NCBI GenBank assembly: GCA_013696835.1
Contig: JACCXV010000292.1
Location: 1-12,314, forward strand
From: Gemmatimonadota bacterium
GTDB lineage: Bacteria; Gemmatimonadota; Gemmatimonadetes; JACCXV01
Length of the DNA: 12,314 bases
Reading direction: 5' to 3'
The notes beneath the pieces were generated by a model, which saw only the letters and a program-made list of their open reading frames with translations, made no database searches and had not been told where the DNA came from. The position numbers were made by a program, and so were the translations under genes. The number at the start of each line of letters is the position of its first letter. Within the stretch, counting starts at the first letter, position 1. Below, in pieces: positions 6,640 through 12,314 of the stretch.

Positions 6640-7071
6640 TTATGGTCGAGGCTCCTTTGCCGGTTCACTATTTCCCTCCGCGTGCACTGTGAGCACGGGA
6701 CACGCTACTGTGGAACTTCTACGTTGCACTCTCCGGCAGGTCGCGATGCTTTCTTTCAAGTACTCCTGAAGCTGCCCTAACCTTCGCATCTGATCCGCGA
6801 CCGCTTCAAGCTTCCGCTCTAGAACGGGCAGGACATCCCTGCAGCGCACCTCTTGTCCCGCAATGATGGGAAGCAACTCGCGGATCTCCTCGAGCGTGAG
6901 GCCCGCCTCCTTGGCGGCCCGTATGGCCTGGAGCTGGTAGAGCGCGGCTTGGTCGTACAGGCGGTACCCCCCTTCGGTCCTCCCGCATGGCGCCAGCAGC
7001 CCGATCTCCCCGTAAAAGCGGATGGTCTTACGGTTTACGTCGGCACGACGCGCAAGCTCGCCTATTCTCAC
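6640..7071 (-). CDS. merR: MerR-family regulator, probable Hg(II)-responsive MerR
   Basis: This 143-residue regulator should bind the operator 50 bases upstream, holding the promoter silent without Hg(II) and untwisting it when Hg(II) binds. The winged helix-turn-helix starts at residue 1 (MRIGELARRADVNRKTIRFY, then GGYRLYD), and a dimerisation helix spans about 78-110. Cys77, Cys112 and Cys124 correspond to the three Hg ligands of MerR: the first spacing is 35, as in Tn501 MerR, but the second is 12 instead of 9. The start is a GTG at 7071, forced by an in-frame TAG seven codons upstream; the only Shine-Dalgarno-like sequence lies unusually far upstream. The operator precedes merR itself, so it heads the operon and is autoregulated, unlike the divergent Tn501 layout. 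Confidence 0.9.
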   Translation of the reverse strand: MRIGELARRADVNRKTIRFYGEIGLLAPCGRTEGGYRLYDQAALYQLQAIRAAKEAGLTLEEIRELLPIIAGQEVRCRDVLPVLERKLEAVADQMRRLGQLQEYLKESIATCRRVQRRSSTVACPVLTVHAEGNSEPAKEPRP

Positions 7072-7120
7072 GGGACGGTGCTGAGTCTCCTAACCCATGT
7101 ACCCGGGGCCACTACTACCC

Positions 7121-7152
7121 AAGGTAAACCTTCCACTATACTGGACTGTCAA
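7121..7152 (-). promoter_or_regulatory. MerR-type promoter/operator of the merRTPA operon
   Basis: On the minus strand a -35 box TTGACA (7152-7147) is followed by a long spacer of about 19-20 bases and a weak -10 (TTACCT or TACCTT). The dyad ACAGTCCA / TGGAAGGT, separated by six bases, fills the spacer, six of eight positions pairing. A stretched spacer occupied by a dyad is the hallmark of promoters activated by MerR-family proteins. It ends 49 bases before the merR start. A second copy lies at 7904-7935. Confidence 0.85.
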
Positions 7153-7312
7153 GACCACAGATTTGAGCGCCGGCACGGGAACTGGCGAGTCAGAAGCTCG
7201 GTTACGGATATGCCGATGACGCCGGGAACTAGCCAAGCCGGGGCGGCCGAGTCGCAGGTAAGCAAAACCGTGGCCGAGCCCATGAACTCCCGGGCCTCAG
7301 AGCTCGAGCTTC

Positions 7313-7533
7313 TCAAGTGCTGTCAGTCCCGTCTACACGGCTGGCCTCAGCGCGCGCCTCGGGCGGCCGCAGCAGGGTCTTGGACGGAATGCACGCCCCC
7401 AGTATGCGCACTCGCCCCCGATGAGCTCTCGCTCCACGACGGCCACCTTCATGCCACCCTCGAGGAGCCTGTCGGCCACCACTTCACCACCGGGCCCCAT
7501 CCCCAGCACGACAGCGTCGAAACGCTCCGTCAT
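7313..7533 (-). pseudogene. Broken MerA-like pyridine nucleotide-disulfide oxidoreductase (N-terminal fragment)
   Basis: The ATG at 7533 opens a clear flavoprotein N-terminus: FDAVVLGMGPGGEVVADRLL (FAD-binding GxGxxG) and VVERELIGGECAYW. At the redox-active site the frame breaks. After the Trp codon a run of five G on the minus strand (7396-7400) replaces the three expected, and skipping two bases restores ACIPSKTLLRPPEARAEASR, the usual active-site continuation. Both redox cysteines are present but in different frames. The restored frame ends at 7313 after 26 more codons, whereas intact relatives run to about 460 residues, so the gene is also truncated. As read, it gives a 66-residue product. 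It lies ten bases after the small membrane protein gene. It differs from the intact merA (GGTCVNIGCVPSK), so it is not a copy of it. Confidence 0.8.
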
Positions 7534-7543
7534 CGTAGCGTCT

Positions 7544-7741
7544 TCATCTCCCGGCCGAAGGGGGGTGGCCGTTACGCCGCCTCACTCTCCGCACCACGAT
7601 GCAGACCGCCGCGACGACCGAGATAACGAGGCCCGCGACGATGAGCCATGGGCTCGTGCGGGCGACACCTGCTCCAGTAAGGCCTGCGCCACTCAGCAGA
7701 AAAAGTGCTGCGCTCCCGCAGCAAATCAGGGGCGGCAGCAA
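7544..7741 (-). CDS. Small two-helix membrane protein with Cys pair, possible mercury transporter
   Basis: The product is 65 residues from the TTG at 7741, with two helices (about 1-25 and 32-50) and an Arg-rich tail (RRVRRRNG) that should lie in the cytosol. The first helix carries vicinal cysteines, PPLICCGSAALFLL, recalling the Cys pair in helix one of MerT and MerF. The frame stays open upstream to 7853, and the hydrophobic stretch really begins before the TTG (KLVLASLLLPP), so the true start may be further up. The best candidate is a CTG at 7798 after GGGAG; no ATG or GTG exists in frame. It is the first sizeable gene behind the second MerR-type promoter and precedes the broken oxidoreductase by ten bases. 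It may be a functional Mer-type transporter or a gene that has lost its start. Confidence 0.5.
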   Translation of the reverse strand: MLPPLICCGSAALFLLSGAGLTGAGVARTSPWLIVAGLVISVVAAVCIVVRRVRRRNGHPPSAGR

Positions 7742-7815
7742 CAGCGATGCGAGAACCAGCTTATCGCCTGGAGTCTTCGTGCGGCGGTGCGTTTCCAGAG
7801 GTCTCCCATTGGGGC

Positions 7816-7878
7816 CTAGTTGTGCCGGGCGAGCCGCATCGCTGTCGCCTCATTCGCCTGACCGTACTTAGCGATCAT
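7816..7878 (-). CDS. Possible 20-residue leader ORF behind the second mer-type promoter
   Basis: An ATG at 7878, 26 bases past the second promoter, opens a 20-codon frame (MIAKYGQANEATAMRLARHN) ending in TAG at 7816. There is no clear ribosome binding site and I recognise no family. It could be a leader peptide or chance. Confidence 0.15.
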   Translation of the reverse strand: MIAKYGQANEATAMRLARHN

Positions 7879-7903
7879 GTTGCGCGCTGGGCCGCTGATA
7901 GCC

Positions 7904-7935
7904 AAGGTAAACGTTCCTCTATACTGGACTGTCAA
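7904..7935 (-). promoter_or_regulatory. Second MerR-type promoter/operator
   Basis: This is nearly identical to the operator of merR: the minus strand has the same TTGACA (7935-7930), the same long spacer and a dyad beginning ACAGTCCA, with two single-base changes inside the 32-base site (7913 and 7918). Similarity continues into the flank on the far side of the -35 (AGATTTAAGG here, AGATTTGAGC at the first site). It reads leftward into the small membrane protein and the broken oxidoreductase. Because the half-sites are largely shared, the MerR encoded at 6640-7071 should be able to bind both sites. Confidence 0.8.
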
Positions 7936-7993
7936 TACCTGGAGATTTAAGGCGCGCCCGCACGAACACCTGATGCGCCCTGGGCGGCTCGTG

Positions 7994-8016
7994 GAGAGTG
8001 GCTACCGTGGAGACTT
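7994..8016 (+). repeat. 23-bp repeat, right copy
   Basis: This is the partner of 3930-3952, with 22 of 23 bases identical and the same orientation. It is immediately preceded by GGGCGGCTCGT (7982-7992), which in the left copy lies downstream instead. The distance between the copies is 4064 bases and covers the mer operon, both mer-type promoters and the broken oxidoreductase. Confidence 0.7.
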
Positions 8017-8053
8017 GACTCTAGCGCAGGGCTCAAAAGACGAGTGGCCTCGC

Positions 8054-8073
8054 GCCGGCGACGCTACGCCGGC
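8054..8073. repeat. GC-rich perfect inverted repeat
   Basis: The arms GCCGGCG (8054-8060) and CGCCGGC (8067-8073) pair perfectly around six bases. No T-run follows on either strand. It lies between the ynfA remnant and the repeat copy in a stretch (about 8017-8131) with no gene, and could end leftward transcripts from the relics or be chance in GC-rich DNA. Confidence 0.4.
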
Positions 8074-8131
8074 AAATCAACGCGCGACGTCTACAGGCGG
8101 AGAAAACGCGGGCGAGACTGGAGGGTGAAGC

Positions 8132-8332
8132 TCAGCGAGGCTCCGGTCGGGGGCCGTACATGATGAGCGCCATGCCGAACACGCACAGAGCGCCACCGAG
8201 ATAGTCCCACCGATCTGGTCGGTGCCCGTCGATGCCCCATCCCCAAGCGAGGGAGAGCACGATGAACACCCCGCCATAGGTGGCGTAGACCCGCCCGAAG
8301 TAGCTCGCGGACGTCTTGGAGAGCCTGCGACA
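8132..8332 (-). pseudogene. ynfA: ynfA (UPF0060 family) remnant, C-terminal part only
   Basis: The minus strand encodes YFGRVYATYGGVFIVLSLAW, then GWGIDGHRPDRWDYLGGALC and a final helix ending MYGPRPEPR before TGA. This is the C-terminal half of a YnfA-type small membrane protein, whose family shows GRVYAAYGG, a W-W-DG-RP-RWD motif and a closing hydrophobic helix. Intact members have about 108 residues; recognisable similarity here begins near 8302 and covers some 57. Upstream the frame has no start codon and meets a TGA at 8335, so the N-terminal two helices are gone. The sequence to its right belongs to a different gene in another frame. YnfA-like genes often sit near metal-resistance loci, which fits the surroundings; the molecular function is uncertain. 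Confidence 0.75.
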
Positions 8333-8459
8333 TCAGCCTGCGGATCAGATCCTGGTGCGCCCTACGCTCGGCGCGGGGGATCTCCCGGATGTCACAGGCA
8401 AACGGCCCTCTCTCTAGCGCAGGAGCTGCAGCGCTCCCCGGTCGCCGAAGGAGTGGCAC
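8303..8459 (-). pseudogene. N-terminal fragment of a small protein, cut by the ynfA remnant
   Basis: From a GTG at 8459 the frame reads GPFACDIREIPRAERRAH, then QDLIRRLMSQALQDVREL, up to about 8305, where it passes into the ynfA sequence out of frame. The FxCDIRxIPxxER-H pattern ending in VREL resembles the start of small hypothetical proteins, commonly continuing RELPDGYAFR and carrying an ERRCCPF motif, that I recall from metal-resistance neighbourhoods. That recollection is from memory and untested. If right, everything after residue 52 has been lost. The formal open frame continues to 8091 but its tail is an out-of-frame reading of ynfA. It starts two bases past the stop of the lipoprotein gene. 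Confidence 0.35.
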
Positions 8460-8460
8460 A

Positions 8461-9363
8461 TCACTCGACCAGCAGAGGGCGTCGCAGAAGCTCGCGGTTG
8501 TTCGCGTCGGTCTGGAAGGCCCAGTCGAAGACCAGCACTCCGGGTGCGGTGTGTGAGATGCGGACGGCGCCGAAGAGGCGATCGCCGCCGCGCGGGATGC
8601 GGAACACGTAGGCCGCGCCGACCAGCGCCTCCGCGGTTTCGGGGAAGTAGCCAGACTCGGGTGCGAAGTTTAGCTCGATGCAATCCCCGGCCCCGCGGCA
8701 GGAGAGGGCGTCCACGAAGCCCACGCTCTGCACCTCGGCACCGTTCGCTGGCACCAGGCGCGGCACGCCAGCGATCTCCTCGAAGCGGAAGGTGGCGCTC
8801 GACGAGGTGGCGCTCACCACCTGGCCGGTGGTGAGGTCGAAGCCCGCCTCGGCGGGGTCCACGCCGGCCGACTCGATCAGGACGTTGAGCTCGTCGGGCC
8901 GCGGCGTGTCGAAGGCCTCGTTCGAGAAGTTCGACTCGTCGCCGTCGAAGTCCAGGGCCGTGACCTTGTAGAAGTAGGTGTCGCCGTTCACCACGTCATC
9001 GTCGAGGAAGGCGGCGGACGTGGTGACGCCGATCAGCTCGAACTCGTCCGTCTGATCGATCAGCGCATAGACGTTGTACGACTCCACCTCGTCGTCGGAC
9101 GGATCCCAGACGAGCACCACCTGCCCGTCGCCGGTGAACGACGTGAGGTTGGTGGGCGCGTCGGGACGCCCGGCCGAGAAGCCGCCGTCGTCGTCATCGT
9201 CGTCGCAGGCCATCACACCTACGGCCAGCATCAGCAGCAGCGCGGCGCGCCAGACGAACTGTCCCGAGAGTCTTGATTCGCGCAGAGAGCGGCCGAAGCG
9301 GGGGGACCAGGCGTCCTCGAAGGCGGCCGACGACGAGCTCGGGGACGGGCGAGGCGAGTTCAA
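8461..9363 (-). CDS. Fibronectin type III lipoprotein, unknown function
   Basis: This 300-residue protein is probably exported and lipid-anchored. A hydrophobic segment (about residues 41-52) ends in the lipobox-like GVMAC at Cys53, directly followed by six aspartates. Residues 67-158 form a fibronectin type III domain, from PDAPTNLTSFTGDGQVVLVW to NGDTYFYKVTALDFDGDES. The last 140 residues are a separate domain with a Cys pair (LSCRGAGDC) that I do not recognise. I chose the TTG at 9363 because GAGGAG lies nine bases upstream. A GTG at 9450 overlapping the LptD stop (GTGA) is the alternative and would add 29 residues; both leave an unusually long stretch before the lipobox. It follows the lptD-like gene on the same strand and may share its transcript. 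No enzymatic motif is seen. Confidence 0.8.
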   Translation of the reverse strand: MNSPRPSPSSSSAAFEDAWSPRFGRSLRESRLSGQFVWRAALLLMLAVGVMACDDDDDDGGFSAGRPDAPTNLTSFTGDGQVVLVWDPSDDEVESYNVYALIDQTDEFELIGVTTSAAFLDDDVVNGDTYFYKVTALDFDGDESNFSNEAFDTPRPDELNVLIESAGVDPAEAGFDLTTGQVVSATSSSATFRFEEIAGVPRLVPANGAEVQSVGFVDALSCRGAGDCIELNFAPESGYFPETAEALVGAAYVFRIPRGGDRLFGAVRISHTAPGVLVFDWAFQTDANNRELLRRPLLVE

Positions 9364-9372
9364 GGGCGTTGG

Positions 9373-9378
9373 CTCCTC
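9373..9378 (-). promoter_or_regulatory. Ribosome binding site favouring the TTG start of the lipoprotein
   Basis: On the minus strand this reads GAGGAG, nine bases before the TTG at 9363. No comparable box precedes the GTG at 9450, so it is the main reason for the shorter start. Confidence 0.5.
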
Positions 9379-9446
9379 GCGAGCGGGTAGATGACCGGCG
9401 GTTGGTACCGGGGCCGAGGGGCCGGAGTTCCGCCCCCTGGGCCTCG

Positions 9447-12314
9447 TCACTCGCGGCGGGTGCGGTAGGGAATCCGCAGATCCGGGATGTCGCGCAGGAA
9501 CACGGCGAACTCCACCAGCACCCGGTCCTGCGGCTCGGCCGGGAAGAGGCTCAGGTTGAGGGTCGCCTGCCAGCGGTTCAGCTCCCGCACCAGCGACACG
9601 CTCTGATCCTGGAACGCTCCGTCGGTGATGTTGTAGCCCGTGCGGTAGCTGAGGTGCCAGTTGGCGGTGGGGTTGAAGCTCGTGCCGAACCGCACGCTCT
9701 GGCGGCTGTCGGCGGTGCGGCTGCGCGTGAGGCTGTGCGTCAGGTCGATCTCCCAGCGGCCCAGCGAGGAGCTCTGGACGGCCTCGAACCCCGGACCCTC
9801 GTCCCCCAGCCCCACGCCGTCCGAGAAAGCACCCTGGCCACCCTCCGCGTCGGTGACGGCCTCACCGCTCCGTCCCTGCTGCCGCGGCGTGCTGGAGCCG
9901 TGAATGCTCGTCCCTCCACCGAAACGCAGGCTCGTGTTCACACCCGTGAGGAACGGATCGAAGAACTCCTCCTGAACGCCGGAGGGGTCCCCTTCGATCA
10001 AGCGGGAGTCCACCAGGTCGTGGGTAGCGCTGACGCTCACCGACACCGCCGAGCTCACCTGCGAGCTCACGTCCGTCGAGAGGCTCGAGAATCCCAGCAG
10101 CAGCGGATCGCGCGCACGCACGAAGTCGTAGCCCAGCCGGTTCCGCACCGAGAGCAGGCGGACCGTGCGCTCGGTGAACTCCTTCTGATCCTCCTCGTTC
10201 CCCACGGGTGCGGTGGCGTCCGTCGTCCCGACGCGCTCGGGTGGTCCGCCTTCCTCTTCCCCGCCCCGCGCGGCGTCTCCACCGCCGGTCTCCTCGGCAT
10301 CGGCGGCTTCCTCCTCGTCGTCGCCTTCGTCCCCGCTCGCGTCGCTGTCGTCATCCCTTCCCGCTTCCCCGCGGAAGGGATCCTCGTCGCCGGACGCATC
10401 GCCCGCCTCCACCGTGCCGTCACGCCCGCCCTCCGCGCGGCGCCGGCCCTCTTCGAGCTCGTCCTCACGCGTCTCCTCGCGCAGCTCCGCCAGGCTGTCG
10501 GCAAGCGCGATGGAATCGAGCTTCATCCGCTCCTCCTGGGTGAGCTCGGCGCGCGGCTTGAGCAGCCCCGCCTCGCGCGCGCGGCGAATGCGATCCTCCT
10601 CGTCCTGGCGGCGCTTCGCGGTCGCGCGCGTCTCCCGCACCTTGAGGTCGATGTTGTTCGACAGGTTAAGCGTGGCGCCCATAGCCTCCAGGCCACCCCC
10701 GCCGGGGAAGCCGAACGGCAGATCCTCACGCGCCCTCGTCGCCGGCTGGTAGCGGAAGCTGACCGCCGGAGAGAACGTGTGCCGCACCTTGGAGATCGGG
10801 CCGGGGCCACCCTGGAAGATCCGAAACACGTTCGCCGCCATCGAGACGTTCGCGCCGAATGTCTCGAGATGCCCGAAGCCCTCCTGGCTCGCACCCACGA
10901 CGGAATCCGGCACCACGGCGTTGTTGAAGAGCGTTTCGGTGAAGTCGATGGACGGGGTGGTCTTGATGAAGCCGAGCAGGTCGAACGGACCGCTCAGGGT
11001 CGCGCGGGTGGCTGACGTCTGCGCGTTCACCAGCGTCGAGTCCGGCCCGCCCGCGGTGTCTCCCCGGGTCGTGTAGTCGTAGTCGAAGCTCGTCGAAGCT
11101 CCGAACTGCAGGTTCTGCTTCCAGCCACTGTCCCGGCTGGCACCCGGGAACAGCGGGCGAGTGTTCAGCGAGAGCTGCAGCTGCGGGATCTTGAAGTCGG
11201 TCCGGTCCTCCTGGAGCCTGAAGTCCGAGAAGGCCCCGAGGACCAGGTTCCCCCACGAGAAGCGCCGGTTGAACGAGGCGTTCGACCGGAGGGCGCGCTG
11301 GAGGAGCCGGTTGGGGTCGAACGAGTTCTCCTCGAAGAACCGGCGCGACGTCGAGACGTTGGCGTCCACCTGCAGCTGCGTCGAGGGATCGAACTCGTGG
11401 TCGTGCGAGACGCGCAGCAGGGTGTCCGTGCTGCGGATGCGCCGGTTCCAGACGCGCTCGAAGTGCGCCGACCCGCGCAGGAGGTAGCGCAACGCGTAGC
11501 GGAAGTCGAACCGGGCGATCGTGCGCGACTCCGAGAACCAGTCGAGCGCCGCCTGCGCGTCCATGTACTCGCTGATGGCCCAGTAGACGCCGAGGTCCTG
11601 CACGTTCCGCTCGTCGCCGCTGGCGTTGATCAGCGTGTTCAGGCCGATCTTGGGGCGCAGGATGCCCGACTTGCGGCCCTGGCCCAGCGGCTCCAGGTAC
11701 CAGGGCAGGTAGAAGATCGGCACGTCCGAAACGTACAGCACGACGGGCCGCGCGATGATCACGTCCTCCTGCTTGAGCTTGATGTTCTTCGCACCGAAGT
11801 GGTAGTCGGGCGGGTCGGCGGGGTCGGTCGTGAACGTCCCCTCGTCCACCACGAACGTCCGCTCGCCGATCTTGTTCATGTCCTCGCCCTCGAGATACCA
11901 GCGGTCGTACTGGGTCCGGCCGGACCCGAGGACGCCGCTCCGCCGGTCCATGCTGTAGCGCAGGTTCTGGCCGGTGACCTCCTGCGAGGCCTCTTTCAAC
12001 GTCGAGGCCCCGTAGGTCGAGACGATCCCCGATCCCTGGTCGTAGAGGAGCGTGTCGGAGGCGAGGCTGTTGGTGCCGCGCGTGACCGTCGCCTTGCCGA
12101 ACGCCTGGATGATGTTCTCGTTTCGGGCGTACGCGATCCGGTCGGCCGTCGCCAGGGTGGAGTCCTGCTCCGCGCGCGCCGAGCCCGACAGCACGATGAT
12201 CTGATCCGACGGGAAGAGCGTGAGGCGGTCGCCCTGGTAGACGATCTGCCCGGGCTTGCGCTCGCCGGCGAGGCGCTGGTACAGCTCGTCACCGATGGTC
12301 GTATCGGCGTCGGC
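9447..12314 (-). CDS. lptD: LptD-like outer-membrane LPS assembly protein, 5'-partial
   Basis: At least 955 residues of an LptD/OstA-type protein, which places lipopolysaccharide in the outer leaflet of the outer membrane. The frame is open to the right edge, so the true start lies outside. The first 150 or so residues show repeated OstA-like strands (GDRLTLFPSDQIIVLSGSAR, ADRIAYARNENIIQAFGKA, TLLYDQGSGIVSTYG). The characteristic LptD segment DVPIFYLPWYLEPLGQGRKS and GILRPKIGLNT follows, and the rest is a long run of amphipathic strands expected to form the barrel. Between about 10180 and 10640 an insert of roughly 150 residues is very rich in Glu, Asp, Arg and Gly and breaks the strand pattern. 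There is no cysteine in the visible protein, so the disulfides of enterobacterial LptD are absent. It resembles the long LptD-like proteins annotated in Bacteroidota and Gemmatimonadota. Confidence 0.88.
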   Translation of the reverse strand, partial: ADADTTIGDELYQRLAGERKPGQIVYQGDRLTLFPSDQIIVLSGSARAEQDSTLATADRIAYARNENIIQAFGKATVTRGTNSLASDTLLYDQGSGIVSTYGASTLKEASQEVTGQNLRYSMDRRSGVLGSGRTQYDRWYLEGEDMNKIGERTFVVDEGTFTTDPADPPDYHFGAKNIKLKQEDVIIARPVVLYVSDVPIFYLPWYLEPLGQGRKSGILRPKIGLNTLINASGDERNVQDLGVYWAISEYMDAQAALDWFSESRTIARFDFRYALRYLLRGSAHFERVWNRRIRSTDTLLRVSHDHEFDPSTQLQVDANVSTSRRFFEENSFDPNRLLQRALRSNASFNRRFSWGNLVLGAFSDFRLQEDRTDFKIPQLQLSLNTRPLFPGASRDSGWKQNLQFGASTSFDYDYTTRGDTAGGPDSTLVNAQTSATRATLSGPFDLLGFIKTTPSIDFTETLFNNAVVPDSVVGASQEGFGHLETFGANVSMAANVFRIFQGGPGPISKVRHTFSPAVSFRYQPATRAREDLPFGFPGGGGLEAMGATLNLSNNIDLKVRETRATAKRRQDEEDRIRRAREAGLLKPRAELTQEERMKLDSIALADSLAELREETREDELEEGRRRAEGGRDGTVEAGDASGDEDPFRGEAGRDDDSDASGDEGDDEEEAADAEETGGGDAARGGEEEGGPPERVGTTDATAPVGNEEDQKEFTERTVRLLSVRNRLGYDFVRARDPLLLGFSSLSTDVSSQVSSAVSVSVSATHDLVDSRLIEGDPSGVQEEFFDPFLTGVNTSLRFGGGTSIHGSSTPRQQGRSGEAVTDAEGGQGAFSDGVGLGDEGPGFEAVQSSSLGRWEIDLTHSLTRSRTADSRQSVRFGTSFNPTANWHLSYRTGYNITDGAFQDQSVSLVRELNRWQATLNLSLFPAEPQDRVLVEFAVFLRDIPDLRIPYRTRRE

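Noticed and set aside
8222..8611. Plus-strand frame across the ynfA remnant and the lipoprotein end
   Set aside because: It is antisense to recognisable YnfA and lipoprotein sequence and has no family likeness.
9273..11015. 580-codon open frame on the plus strand opposite lptD
   Set aside because: It is antisense to a well-supported coding frame, has an Arg/Ala/Leu-rich composition typical of GC-rich shadows, and shows no motif.

Overview
The window is GC-rich bacterial DNA, probably from an uncultured environmental diderm. A large LptD-type outer-membrane protein, a Cys-lipidated fibronectin-III protein, an ECF sigma/anti-sigma pair and a HutF-type deiminase together recall Gemmatimonadota. 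That placement is an inference from gene style, not proof. Except for the first gene, every gene reads leftward on the minus strand.

Layout, left to right. (1) Positions 3-791, plus strand: the C-terminal part of formimidoylglutamate deiminase (histidine degradation), cut by the window edge. It is convergent with the next block. (2) Positions 900-3746, minus strand: a tight four-gene operon of ECF sigma factor, membrane anti-sigma factor with a zinc motif, Met-rich multi-spanning membrane protein, and secreted DUF3179 protein. The first two junctions are ATGA overlaps and the last is a GTGA overlap. (3) Positions 3747-4200: a gene-poor spacer holding one copy of a 23-bp repeat, two hairpins and a 14-bp tandem repeat. 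(4) Positions 4201-7152, minus strand: a mercury-resistance operon in the order merR-merT-merP-merA, driven by a MerR-type promoter/operator upstream of merR. (5) Positions 7153-8459: a patchwork of relics. It holds a broken MerA-like disulfide oxidoreductase, a small Cys-pair membrane protein, a second near-identical MerR-type promoter, the second copy of the 23-bp repeat, a truncated ynfA, and the N-terminus of another small protein. (6) Positions 8461-12314, minus strand: a fibronectin-III lipoprotein and a very large LptD-like protein that runs off the right edge.

How the genes work together. The mer genes form a complete narrow-spectrum detoxification set. MerP and MerT take up Hg(II), MerA reduces it to Hg(0), and MerR senses it and controls its own operon. 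The second operator and the decayed genes behind it suggest that one MerR once controlled two transcription units, or that two mer cassettes merged here. The sigma/anti-sigma operon looks like a self-contained envelope-responsive switch whose output includes a secreted protein of unknown function. No phage genes, transposase, CRISPR array, rRNA or tRNA was found.
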